A DNA stretch of 64,000 nt from Tenrec ecaudatus (taxonomy: Eukaryota > Chordata > Mammalia > Afrosoricida > Tenrecidae). The stretch covers positions 146,213,987 through 146,277,986 of the forward strand of contig NC_134536.1 of NCBI RefSeq assembly GCF_050624435.1, read 5' to 3'. Of the stretch, positions 44,190 to 55,803 are shown piece by piece. How positions within the stretch are numbered: position 1 is the stretch's first letter; every line of letters starts with the position of its first letter. The notes below the pieces were generated by a model. That model ran no database searches, had not been told where the DNA came from, and was given only the letters and a program-made list of their open reading frames with translations. Position numbers and translations under genes: made by a program.

Positions 44190-46713
44190 ATCCCCTAGGC
44201 TATGGCTAGGGCTACCCTAGCCATCAGGCTAGGGCACCCCGAGGCTTTAGGCTCCCCTAGGCTAAGGCTAGGGCTCCCCTAGCTTTCAGGCTAGGGAACC
44301 CCTAGGCTTTAGGCTCTGGCTCCCCTAAGCTAAGGCTAGGGCTCCCCTAGCCTGAAGGCTAGGGCACCCCGAGGCTTTAGGCTCCCCTAGGCTAAGGCTA
44401 GGGCTCCCCTAGCCTTCAGGCTAGTCCACCCCTAGGCTTTAGGCTCTGGCTCCCCTAGGGTAAGGCTAGGGCTCCCCTAGCCTTCAGGCTAGGGCACCCC
44501 GAGGCTTTAGGCTCCCCTAGGCTAAGGCTAGGGCTCCCCTAGCCTTCAGGCTAGGGCATCCCTAGGCTTTAGGCTGGGCTCCCCTAGGCTAAGGCTAGGG
44601 CTTCCCTAGCCTTCAGGCTAGGGCACGCCGAGGCTTTAGGCACCCATAGGCTAAGGCTAGGGCTCCCCTAGCCTTCAGGCTAGGGCACCCCTAGGGTTTA
44701 GGCTCGGGCTCCCCTAGACTAAGGCTAGGGCTCCCATAGCCTTCAGGCTAGAGCACCCCGAGGCTTTAGGCTCCCCTAGGATAAGGCTTGGGCTCCCCTA
44801 GCCTTCAGGCTAGGGCACCCCTAGGCTTTAGGCTCGGGTTCCCCTAGGCTAAGGCTAGGGGTCCCCTAGCCTTCAGGCTAGGGCACCCCTAGGCTTTAGG
44901 CTCGGGCACCCCTAGGCTAAGGCTCGGGCTCCCCTAGCTTTCAGGCTAGGGCACCCCTAGGCTTTAGGCTCGGGCTCCCCTAGGCTAAGGCTCGGGCTCC
45001 CCTAGCCTTTAGGCAAGAGCACCCCTAGGCTTTAGGCTCGGGCTCCCCTAGCATTCAGGCTAGGGCACCCCTAGGCTTTAGGCTCGGGCTCCCCTAGGCT
45101 AAGGCTCGGGCTCCCCTAGCCTTCAGGCTAGGGCACCCCTAGGCTTTAGGCTCGGGCTCCCCTAGGCTAAGGCTCGGGCTCCCCTAGCCTTCAGGTTAGG
45201 GCACCCCTAGGCTTTAGGCTCGGGCTGCCCTAGGCTAAAGCTCGGGCTCCCCTAGCATTCAGGCTATGGCACCCCTAGGCTTTACGCTCGGGCTCCCCTA
45301 GGCTAAGGCTCGGGCTCCCCTAGCCTTCAGGCTAGGGCACCCCTAGGCTTTAGGCTCAGGCTCCCCTAGGCTAAGCCTCGGGCTCCCCTAGCCTTCAGGC
45401 TAGGGCACCCCTAGGCTTTAGGCTCGGGCTCCCCTAGGCTAAGGCTCGGGCTCCCCTAGCTTCAGGCTAGGGCAACCCTAGGCTTTAGGCTACCCTAGCC
45501 TAAGGCTAGGGCTCCCCTAGCCTTCAGGCTAGGGCACTCCTAGGCTTTAGGCTCGGGCTCCCCAAGGCTACGGCTAGGGCTCCCCTAGCCTTCAGGCTAG
45601 GGCAACCTGAGGCTTTAGGCTCCCCTAGGCTAAGGCTAGGGCTCCCCTAGCCTTCAGGCTAGGCCACCCCTAGGCTTTAGGCTCGGGCTCCCCTAGGCTA
45701 AGGCTCGGGCTCCCCTAGCCTTCAGGCTAGGGCACCCCTAGGCTTTAGGCACGGGCTCCCCTAGCATTCAGGCTAGGGCACCCCTAGGCTTTAGGCTCGG
45801 GCTCCCCTAGGCTAAGGCTCGGGCTCCCCTAGCCTTCAAGCTAGGGCACCCCTAGGCTTTAGGCTCGGGCTCCCCTAGGCTAAGGCTCGGGCTCCCCTAG
45901 CTTTCAGGTTAGGGCACCCCTAGGCTTTAGGCTCGGGCTCCCCTAGGCTAAGGCTCGGGCTCCCCTAGCATTCAGGCTATGGCACCCCTAGGCTTTACGC
46001 TCGGGCTCCCCTAGGCTAAGGCTCGGGCTCCCCTAGCCTTCAGGCTAGGGCACCCCTAGGCTTTAGGCTCAGGCTCCCCTAGGCTAAGCCTCGGGCTCCC
46101 CTAGCCTTCAGGCTAGGGCACCCCTAGGCTTTAGGCTCGGGCTCCCCTAGGCTAAGGCTCGGGCTCCCCTAGCTTCAGGCTAGGGCAACCCTAGGCTTTA
46201 GGCTACCCTAGCCTAAGGCTAGGGCTCCCCTAGCCTTCAGGCTAGGGCACTCCTAGGCTTTAGGCTCGGGCTCCCCAAGGCTACGGCTAGGGCTCCCCTA
46301 GCCTTCAGGCTAGGGCAACCTGAGGCTTTAGGCTCCCCTAGGCTAAGGCTAGGGCTCCCCTAGCCTTCAGGCTAGGCCACCCCTAGGCTTTAGGCTCGGG
46401 CTCCCCTAGGCAAAGGCTCGGGCTCCCCTAGCCTTCAGGCTAGGGCACCCCTAGGCTTTAGGCACGGGCTCCCCTAGCATTCAGGCTAGGGCACCCCTAG
46501 GCTTTAGGCTCGGGCTCCCCTAGGCTAAGGCTCGGGCTCCCCTAGCCTTCAAGCTAGGGCACCCCTTGGCTTTAGGCTCGGGCTCCCCTAGGCTAAGGCT
46601 CGGGCTCCCCTAGCTTTCAGGTTAGGGCACCCCTAGGCTTTAGGCTCGGGCTCCCCTAGGCTAAGGCTCGGGCTCCCCTAGCATTCAGGCTATGGCACCC
46701 CTAGGCTTTACGC
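44190..46713 (+). repeat. 2,529-bp tandem unit, first copy
   Basis: The whole nest, including both 713-bp copies with their private mutations, is repeated at +2,529 bp. Anchors are GCCATCAGG (44220 and 46749), the flipped TGAA (44353 and 46882), GCAAGAGCAC (45013 and 47542), both GCTACCCTAGCC sites (45489 and 48018, 46202 and 48731) and GGCAAAGGCTC (46409 and 48938). In the stretches I compared I saw no difference between the copies, so this is among the most recent events in the window. Confidence 0.87.
45245..46713 (+). repeat. 713-bp tandem duplication (two copies)
   Basis: TTTACGCTC (45281 and 45994), AAGCCTCGGG (45373 and 46086) and GCTACCCTAGCC (45489 and 46202) repeat at 713 bp. 713 bp fits eight 68-bp monomers plus 62, 61 and 46 bp. 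The second copy has private changes, GGCAAAGGCTC near 46410 and CCCCTTGGC near 46564. Both copies lack a 130-bp stretch that carries GGGTACGGCTTGGAC in the parent (30.45 kb), so that deletion came first. Confidence 0.85.
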
Positions 46714-49242
46714 TCGGGATCCCCTAGGCTATGGCTAGGGCTACCCTAGCCATCAGGCTAGGGCACCCCGAGGCTTTAGGCTCCCCTAGGCTAAGGCTAG
46801 GGCTCCCCTAGCTTTCAGGCTAGGGAACCCCTAGGCTTTAGGCTCTGGCTCCCCTAAGCTAAGGCTAGGGCTCCCCTAGCCTGAAGGCTAGGGCACCCCG
46901 AGGCTTTAGGCTCCCCTAGGCTAAGGCTAGGGCTCCCCTAGCCTTCAGGCTAGTCCACCCCTAGGCTTTAGGCTCTGGCTCCCCTAGGGTAAGGCTAGGG
47001 CTCCCCTAGCCTTCAGGCTAGGGCACCCCGAGGCTTTAGGCTCCCCTAGGCTAAGGCTAGGGCTCCCCTAGCCTTCAGGCTAGGGCATCCCTAGGCTTTA
47101 GGCTGGGCTCCCCTAGGCTAAGGCTAGGGCTTCCCTAGCCTTCAGGCTAGGGCACGCCGAGGCTTTAGGCACCCATAGGCTAAGGCTAGGGCTCCCCTAG
47201 CCTTCAGGCTAGGGCACCCCTAGGGTTTAGGCTCGGGCTCCCCTAGACTAAGGCTAGGGCTCCCATAGCCTTCAGGCTAGAGCACCCCGAGGCTTTAGGC
47301 TCCCCTAGGATAAGGCTTGGGCTCCCCTAGCCTTCAGGCTAGGGCACCCCTAGGCTTTAGGCTCGGGTTCCCCTAGGCTAAGGCTAGGGGTCCCCTAGCC
47401 TTCAGGCTAGGGCACCCCTAGGCTTTAGGCTCGGGCACCCCTAGGCTAAGGCTCGGGCTCCCCTAGCTTTCAGGCTAGGGCACCCCTAGGCTTTAGGCTC
47501 GGGCTCCCCTAGGCTAAGGCTCGGGCTCCCCTAGCCTTTAGGCAAGAGCACCCCTAGGCTTTAGGCTCGGGCTCCCCTAGCATTCAGGCTAGGGCACCCC
47601 TAGGCTTTAGGCTCGGGCTCCCCTAGGCTAAGGCTCGGGCTCCCCTAGCCTTCAGGCTAGGGCACCCCTAGGCTTTAGGCTCGGGCTCCCCTAGGCTAAG
47701 GCTCGGGCTCCCCTAGCCTTCAGGTTAGGGCACCCCTAGGCTTTAGGCTCGGGCTGCCCTAGGCTAAAGCTCGGGCTCCCCTAGCATTCAGGCTATGGCA
47801 CCCCTAGGCTTTACGCTCGGGCTCCCCTAGGCTAAGGCTCGGGCTCCCCTAGCCTTCAGGCTAGGGCACCCCTAGGCTTTAGGCTCAGGCTCCCCTAGGC
47901 TAAGCCTCGGGCTCCCCTAGCCTTCAGGCTAGGGCACCCCTAGGCTTTAGGCTCGGGCTCCCCTAGGCTAAGGCTCGGGCTCCCCTAGCTTCAGGCTAGG
48001 GCAACCCTAGGCTTTAGGCTACCCTAGCCTAAGGCTAGGGCTCCCCTAGCCTTCAGGCTAGGGCACTCCTAGGCTTTAGGCTCGGGCTCCCCAAGGCTAC
48101 GGCTAGGGCTCCCCTAGCCTTCAGGCTAGGGCAACCTGAGGCTTTAGGCTCCCCTAGGCTAAGGCTAGGGCTCCCCTAGCCTTCAGGCTAGGCCACCCCT
48201 AGGCTTTAGGCTCGGGCTCCCCTAGGCTAAGGCTCGGGCTCCCCTAGCCTTCAGGCTAGGGCACCCCTAGGCTTTAGGCACGGGCTCCCCTAGCATTCAG
48301 GCTAGGGCACCCCTAGGCTTTAGGCTCGGGCTCCCCTAGGCTAAGGCTCGGGCTCCCCTAGCCTTCAAGCTAGGGCACCCCTAGGCTTTAGGCTCGGGCT
48401 CCCCTAGGCTAAGGCTCGGGCTCCCCTAGCTTTCAGGTTAGGGCACCCCTAGGCTTTAGGCTCGGGCTCCCCTAGGCTAAGGCTCGGGCTCCCCTAGCAT
48501 TCAGGCTATGGCACCCCTAGGCTTTACGCTCGGGCTCCCCTAGGCTAAGGCTCGGGCTCCCCTAGCCTTCAGGCTAGGGCACCCCTAGGCTTTAGGCTCA
48601 GGCTCCCCTAGGCTAAGCCTCGGGCTCCCCTAGCCTTCAGGCTAGGGCACCCCTAGGCTTTAGGCTCGGGCTCCCCTAGGCTAAGGCTCGGGCTCCCCTA
48701 GCTTCAGGCTAGGGCAACCCTAGGCTTTAGGCTACCCTAGCCTAAGGCTAGGGCTCCCCTAGCCTTCAGGCTAGGGCACTCCTAGGCTTTAGGCTCGGGC
48801 TCCCCAAGGCTACGGCTAGGGCTCCCCTAGCCTTCAGGCTAGGGCAACCTGAGGCTTTAGGCTCCCCTAGGCTAAGGCTAGGGCTCCCCTAGCCTTCAGG
48901 CTAGGCCACCCCTAGGCTTTAGGCTCGGGCTCCCCTAGGCAAAGGCTCGGGCTCCCCTAGCCTTCAGGCTAGGGCACCCCTAGGCTTTAGGCACGGGCTC
49001 CCCTAGCATTCAGGCTAGGGCACCCCTAGGCTTTAGGCTCGGGCTCCCCTAGGCTAAGGCTCGGGCTCCCCTAGCCTTCAAGCTAGGGCACCCCTTGGCT
49101 TTAGGCTCGGGCTCCCCTAGGCTAAGGCTCGGGCTCCCCTAGCTTTCAGGTTAGGGCACCCCTAGGCTTTAGGCTCGGGCTCCCCTAGGCTAAGGCTCGG
49201 GCTCCCCTAGCATTCAGGCTATGGCACCCCTAGGCTTTACGC
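46714..49242 (+). repeat. 2,529-bp tandem unit, second copy
   Basis: The join near 46713 reads GCTTTACGCTCGGG followed by ATCCCCTAGG, fusing a CTCGGG-domain monomer to a GGATCCCC monomer. The corresponding place in the first copy (about 44188) has GCTTTAGGCTCGGG before the same ATCCCC. The copy runs to about 49242, where the sequence carries on into a different context (GGCTCAGG, then CCTAGCCTTTAGG). Confidence 0.85.
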
Positions 49243-52200
49243 TCGGGCTCCCCTAGGCTAAGGCTCGGGCTCCCCTAGCCTTCAGGCTAGGGCACCCCTA
49301 GGCTTTAGGCTCAGGCTCCCCTAGGCTAAGGCTCGGGCTCCCCTAGCCTTCAGGCTAGGGCACCCCTAGCCTTTAGGCTCGGGCTCCCCTAGGCTAAGGC
49401 TCGGGCTCCCCTAGCCTTCAGGCTAGGGCACCCCTAGGCTTTAGGCTCGGGCTCCCCTAGCATTCAGGCTAGGGCACCCCTAGGCTTTAGGCTCGGGCTC
49501 CCCTAGGCTAAGGTTCGGGCTCCCCTAGCCTTCAGGCTAGGGCAACCCTAGGCTTTAGGCTCGGGCTCCCCTAGGCTAAGGCTCGGGCTCCCCTAGCCTT
49601 CAGGTTAGGGCACCCCTAGGCTTTAGGCTCGGGCTCCCCTAGGCTAAGGCTCGGGCTCCCCTAGCATTCAGGCTATGGCACCCCTAGGCTTTACGCTCGG
49701 GCTCCCCTAGGCTAAGGCTCGGGCTCCCCTAGCCTTCAGGCTAGGGCACCCCTAGGCTTTAGGCTCAGGCTCCCCTAGGCTAAGGCTCGGGCTCCCCTAG
49801 CCTTCAGGCTAGGGCACCCCTAGGCTTTAGGCTCGGGCTCCCCTAGGCTAAGGTTCGGGCTCCCCTATCTTCAGGCTAGGGCAACCCTAGGCTTTAGGCT
49901 CCCCTAGGCTAAGGCTAGGGCTCCCCTAGCCTTCAGGCTAGGGCACCCCTAGGCTTTAGGATCCCCTAGGCTAAGGCTAGGGCTCCCCTAGCCTTCAGGC
50001 TAGGGCACCCCTAGGCATTAGGCTCTGGCTCCCCTAAGCTAAGGCTAGGGCTCCCCTAGCCTTCAGGCTAGGGCACCCCGAGGCTTTAGGCTCCCCTAGG
50101 CTAAGGCTAGGGATCCCCTAGCCTTCAGGCTAGGGCACCCCTAGGCTTTAGGCTCGGGCTCCCCAAGGCTACGGCTAGGGCTCCCCTAGCCTTCAGGCTA
50201 GGGCACACCGAGGCTTTAGGCTCCCCTAGGCTAAGGCTAGGGCTCCCCTAGCCTTCAGGCTAGGCCACCCCTAGGCTTTAGGCTCGGGCTCACCTAGGGT
50301 ATGGCTTGGGATCCCCTAGCCTTCAGGCTAAGGCACCCCGAGGATTTAGGCTCCCCTAGGCTAAGGCTAGGGCTCCCCTAGCCTTCAGGCTAGGGCATCC
50401 CTAGGCTTTAGGCTCGGGTTCCCCTAGGCTAAGGCTAGGGGTCCCCTAGCCTTCCGGCTAGGGCACCCCGAGGCTTTAGGCTGCCCTAGGCTAAGGCTAG
50501 GGCTCCCCTAGCCTTCAGGCTAGGGCACCCCTAGGCTTTAGGCTCGGGCTCCCTTAGCTAAGGCTAGGGCTCCCCTAGGCTAAGGCTAGGGCTCCCCTAG
50601 CCTTCAGGCTAGCGCACCCCGAGGATTTAGGCTCCCCTAGGCTAAGGCTAGGGCTCCCCTAGCCTTCAGGCTAGGTCACCCCTAGGCTTTAGGCTCCCCT
50701 AGGCTAAGGCTAGGGCTCCCCTAGCCTTCAGGCTAGTGCACCCCGAGGATTTAGTCTCCCCTAGGCTAAGGCTAGGACTCCCCTAGCCTTCAGGCTAGGG
50801 CACCCCTTGGCTTTAGGCTCGGGCTCCCCTAGGCTAAGGCTAGGGCTCCCCTAACCTTAAGGCTAGGGCACCACGAGGCTTTAGGCTCCCCTATGCTAAG
50901 GCTCGGGCTCCCCTAGCCTTCAGGCTAGGGCACCCCTAGGATTTAGGCTCGGGCTCCCCTAGGCTAAAGCTCGGGCTCCCCTAGCCTTCAGGCTAGGGCA
51001 AACCTAGGCTTTAGGCTCGGGCTCCCCTAGCCTAAGCTCGGGCTCCCCTAGCCTTCAGGTTAGGGCACACCTAGGCTTTAGGCTCGGGCTCCCCTAGGCT
51101 AAGGCTCGGGTTCCCCTAGCATTCAGGCTATGGCACCCATAGGCTTTAGGCTCGGGCTCCCCTAGGCTAAGGCTCGGGCTCCCCTAGCCTTCAGGCTAGG
51201 GCACCCCTAGGCTTTAGGCTCGGGCTCCCCTAGGCTAAGGCTCGGGCTCCCCTAGCCTTCAGGCTAGGGCACCCCTAGGCTTTAGGCTCGGGCTCCCCTA
51301 GGCTAAGGCTCGGGCTCCCCTAGCTTCAGGCTTGGGCAACCCTAGGCTTTAGGCTCCCCTAGGCTAAGGCTAGGGCTCCACTAGCCTTCAGGCTATGGCA
51401 CCCCTAGGCTTTAGGATCCCCTAGGCTAAGGCTAGGGCTCCCCTAGCCTTCAGGCTAGGGCACCCCTAGGCTTTAGGATCCCCTAGGCTAAGGCTAGGGC
51501 TCCCCTAGCCTTCAGGCTAGGGCACCCCTAGGCTTTAGGCTCTGGCTCCCCTAAGCTAAGGCTAAGGCTCCCCTAGCCTTCAGGCTAGGGCACCCCGAGG
51601 CTTTAGGCTCCCCTAGGCTAAGGCTAGGGATCCCCTAGCCTTCAGGCTAGGGCACCCCTAGGCTTTAGGCTCGGGCTCCCCTAGGCTACGGCTAGGGCTC
51701 CCCTAGCCTTCAGGCTAGGGCAACCTGAGGCTTTAGGATCCCCTAGGCTAAAGCTAGGGCTCCCCTAGCCTTCAGGCTAGGCCACCCCTAGGCTTTAGGC
51801 TCGGGCTCCCCTAGGGTACGGCTTGGGCTCCCCTAGCCTTCAGGCTAAGGCACCCCGAGGCTTTAGGCTCCCCTAGGCTAAGGCTAGGGCTCCCCTAGCC
51901 TTCAGGCTAGGGCATCCCTAGGCTTTAGGCTCGGTTTCCCCTAGGCTAAGGCTAGGGGTCCCCTAGCCTTCAGGCTAGGGCACCCCGAGGCTTTAGGCTG
52001 CCCTAGGCTAAGGCTAAGGCTCCCCTAGCCTTCAGGCTAGGGCACCCCGAGGCTTTAGACTCGGGCTCCCCTAGGCTAAGGCTAGGGGTCCCCTAGCCTT
52101 CAGGCTAGGGCACCCCTAGGCTTTAGGCTCGGGCTCCCCTAGGCTAAGGCTAGGGCTATCCTAGCCTTCAGGCTAGGGCACCCCTAGGCTTTAGGCTCGG

Positions 52201-53440
52201 GATCCCCTAGGCTATGGCTAGGGCTACCCTAGCCATCAGGCTAGGGCACCCCGAGGCTTTAGGCTCCCCTAGGCTAAGGCTAGGGCTCCCCTAGCTTTCA
52301 GGCTAGGGAACCCCTAGGCTTTAGGCTCTGGCTCCCCTAAGCTAAGGCTAGGGCTCCCCTAGCCTGAAGGCTAGGGCACCCCGAGGCTTTAGGCTCCCCT
52401 AGGCTAAGGCTAGGGCTCCCCTAGCCTTCAGGCTAGTCCACCCCTAGGCTTTAGGCTCTGGCTCCCCTAGGGTAAGGCTAGGGCTCCCCTAGCCTTCAGG
52501 CTAGGGCACCCCGAGGCTTTAGGCTCCCCTAGGCTAAGGCTAGGGCTCCCCTAGCCTTCAGGCTAGGGCATCCCTAGGCTTTAGGCTGGGCTCCCCTAGG
52601 CTAAGGCTAGGGCTTCCCTAGCCTTCAGGCTAGGGCACGCCGAGGCTTTAGGCACCCATAGGCTAAGGCTAGGGCTCCCCTAGCCTTCAGGCTAGGGCAC
52701 CCCTAGGGTTTAGGCTCGGGCTCCCCTAGACTAAGGCTAGGGCTCCCATAGCCTTCAGGCTAGAGCACCCCGAGGCTTTAGGCTCCCCTAGGATAAGGCT
52801 TGGGCTCCCCTAGCCTTCAGGCTAGGGCACCCCTAGGCTTTAGGCTCGGGTTCCCCTAGGCTAAGGCTAGGGGTCCCCTAGCCTTCAGGCTAGGGCACCC
52901 CTAGGCTGTAGGCTCGGGCACCCCTAGGCTAAGGCTCGGGCTCCCCTAGCTTTCAGGCTAGGGCACCCCTAGGCTTTAGGCTCGGGCTCCCCTAGGCTTT
53001 AGGCTCGGGCACCCCTAGGCTTTAGGCTCGGGCTCCCCTAGCATTCAGGCTAGGGCACCCCTAGGCTTTAGGCTCGGGCTCCCCTAGGCTAAGGCTCGGG
53101 CTCCCCTAGCCTTCAGGCTAGGGCACCCCTAGGCTTTAGGCTCGGGCTCCCCTAGGCTAAGGCTCGGGCTCCCCTAGCCTTCAGGTTAGGGCACCCCTAG
53201 GCTTTAGGCTCGGGCTGCCCTAGGCTAAAGCTCGGGCTCCCCTAGCATTCAGGCTATGGCACCCCCAGGCTTTACGCTCGGGCTCCCCTAGGCTAAGGCT
53301 CGGGCTCCCCTAGCCTTCAGGCTAGGGCACCCCTAGGCTTTAGGCTCAGGCTCCCCTAGGCTAAGCCTCGGGCTCCCCTAGCCTTCAGGCTAGGGCACCC
53401 CTAGGCTTTAGGCTCGGGCTCCCCTAGGATAAGGCTCGGG
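49243..53440 (+). repeat. Long copy of 39.2-43.4 kb
   Basis: The offset is 10,037 bp and becomes 10,036 after a one-base loss in CCTAAGCTCGGG near 51031. Anchors are AGCCTTTAGG (39331 and 49368), GGGCTCCCCA (40119 and 50156), GGGCACCACG (40829 and 50866) and the flipped TGAA (42329 and 52365). It lacks the GGCTGCCCTAAGC and CTAAGTC changes of 41.4-43.5 kb, so it branched from a relative of that block before those mutations. Near 52990 the GCAAGAGC-bearing part is shortened so that two CTTTAGG-type subunits meet. Confidence 0.82.
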
Positions 53441-54350
53441 CTCCCCTAGCTTCAGGCTAGGGCAACCCTAGGCTTTAGGCTACCCTAGCCTAAGGCTAGG
53501 GCTCCCCTAGCCTTCAGGCTAGGGCACTCCTAGGCTTTAGGCTCGGGCTCCCCAAGGCTACGGCTAGGGCTCCCCTAGCCTTCAGGCTAGGGCAACCTGA
53601 GGCTTTAGGCTCCCCTAGGCTAAGGCTAGGGCTCCCCTAGCCTTCAGGCTAGGCCACCCCTAGGCTTTAGGCTCGGGCTCCCCTAGGGTACGGCTTGGAC
53701 TCCCCTAGCCTTCAGGCTAAGGCACCCCGAGGCTTTAGGCTCCCCTAGGCTAAGGCTAGGGCTCCCCTAGCCTTCAGGCTAGGGCATCCCTAGGCTTTAG
53801 GCTCGGGTTCCCCTAGTCTAAGGCTAGGGGTCCCCTAGCCTTCAGGCTAGGGCACCCCGAGGCTTTAGGCTGCCCTAGGCTAAGGCTAGGGCTCCCCTAG
53901 CCTTCAGGCTAGGGCACCCCTAGGCTTTAGGCTCGGGCTCCCCTAGGCTAAGGCTAGGGCTCCCCTAGGCTAAGGCTAGGGCAACCCTAGGCTTTAGGCT
54001 CGGGCTCCCCTAGGCTAATGCTAGGGCTCCCCTAGGCTAAGGATAGGGCTCCCCTAGCCTTCAGGCTAGCGCACCCCGAGGATTTAGGCTCCCCTAGGCT
54101 AAGGCTAGGACTCCCCTAGCCTTCAGGCTAGGGCACCCCTAGGCTTTAGGCTCGGGCTCCCCTAGGCTAAGGCTAGGGCTCCCCTAACTTTAAGGCTAGG
54201 GCACCACGAGGCTTTAGGCTCCCCTAGGCTAAGGCTAGGGCTCCCATAGACTTTAGTCTAGGGTACCCCTAGGCTTTAGGCTCGAGCTACCCTAGGCTAA
54301 GGCTAGGGCTCCCCTAGCCTTCAGGCTAAGGCACCCCGAGGCTTTAGGCT
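53441..54350 (+). repeat. Transition from central blocks to the diverged right part
   Basis: Up to about 53760 the variants still follow the block at 30.2-30.5 kb (GCTACCCTAGCC, GGCAACCTGAGG, GCTTGGACTC at 53693). From there variants become private: CTAGTCTAAGG near 53816, CTAATGCTAGGG near 54017, TAAGGATAGGG near 54040, and CTAACTTTAAGG near 54185. Monomers are still 62/68 bp and in phase. I see nothing here but repeat. Confidence 0.7.
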
Positions 54351-55803
54351 CCCCTTGGCTAAGGCTAGGGCTCCCCTAGCATTCAGGCTAGGGCACCCCT
54401 AGGCTTTAGGCTTGGGCTCCCCTAGGCTAAGGCTAGGGCTCCCCTAGCCTTCTGGCTAGGGCACCCCTAGGATTTAGGCTCCCCTAGGCTAAGGCTAGGG
54501 CTCCCGTACCCTTCAGGCTAGGGCACGCCTAGGCTTTAGGCTCGGGCTCCCCTAGGCTAAGGCTAGGGCTCCCCTAGCCTTCAGGCTAGGTAACCCCTAG
54601 GCTTTAGGCTCCCCTAGGCTAAGGCTAGGGCTCCCCTAGCCTTCTGGCTAGGGCACGCCTAGGCTTTAGGCTCCCCTAGGCTAAGGCGAGGGCTCCCCTA
54701 GCCTTCAGGCTTGGGCACCCCTAGGCTTTAGGCTCGGGCTCCCCTAGGCTAAGGCTAGGGTTCCCCTAGCCTTCAGGCTAGGGCACCCCTAGGCTTTAGG
54801 CTCCCCTAGGCTAAGGCTAGGGCTCCCCTAGCCTTCAGGCTAGGGCACCCCTAGGGTTTAGGCTCGGGCTCCCCTAGGTTAAGGCTAGGGCTCCCCTAGC
54901 CTTCAGGCTAGGGCAACCCTAGGTTTTAGGCTACCCTAGGCTAAGGCTAGGGCTCCCCTAGGCTTTAGGCTCGGGTTACCCTAGGCTAAGGCTAGGGGTC
55001 CCCTAGCCTTCAGGCTAGGGCACCCCTAGGCTTTAGGCTCGGGTTCCCCTAGGCTAAGGCTAGGGGTCCCCTAGCCTTCAGGCTAGGGCACCCCTAGGCT
55101 TTAGGCTCGGGCTCCCCTTGGCTAAGGCTAGGGCTCCCCTAGCATTCAGGCTAGGGCACCCCTAGGCTTTAGGCTTGGGCTCCCCTAGGCTAAGGCTAGG
55201 GCTCCCCTAGCCTTCTGGCTAGGGCACCCCTAGGATTTAGGCTCCCCTAGGCTAAGGCTAGGGCTCCCGTACCCTTCAGGCTAGGGCACGCCTAGGCTTT
55301 AGGCTCGGGCTCCCCTAGGCTAAGGCTAGGGCTCCCCTAGCCTTCAGGCTAGGTAACCCCTAGGCTTTAGGCTCCCCTAGGCTAAGGCTAGGGCTCCCTT
55401 AGCCTTCTGGCTAGGGCACGCCTAGGCTTTAGGCTCCCCTAGGCTAAGGCGAGGGCTCCCCTAGCCTTCAGGCTTGGGCACCCCTAGGCTTTAGGCTCGG
55501 GCTCCCCAAGGCTAAGGCTAGGGTTCCCCTAGCCTTCAGGCTAGGGCACCCCTAGGCTTTAGGCTCCCCTAGGCTAAGGCTAGGGCTCCCCTAGCCTTCA
55601 GGCTAGGGCACCCCTAGGGTTTAGGCTCGGGCTCCCCTAGGCTAAGGCTAGGGCTCCCCTAGCCTTCAGGCTAGGGCAACCATAGGTTTTAGGCTACCCT
55701 AGGCTAAGGCTAGGGCTCCCCTAGGCTTTAGGCTCGGGTTACCCTAGGCTAAGGCTAGGGGTCCCCTAGCCTTCAGGCTAGGGCACCCCTAGGCTTTAGG
55801 CTC
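54351..55803 (+). repeat. 763-bp tandem duplication (about 1.9 copies)
   Basis: CCCCTTGGC (54351 and 55114), CTCCCGTACCC (54501 and 55264), AAGGCGAGGG, and TCGGGTTACC (54971 and 55734) repeat at 763 bp. The odd length requires one irregular monomer. A B-less 45-bp A-C unit just before GGGTTACCC fits. The copies differ at several bases (for example CCCTTAGCC near 55398 and AACCATAGG near 55679), so this duplication is older than those at 41-49 kb. Confidence 0.83.
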
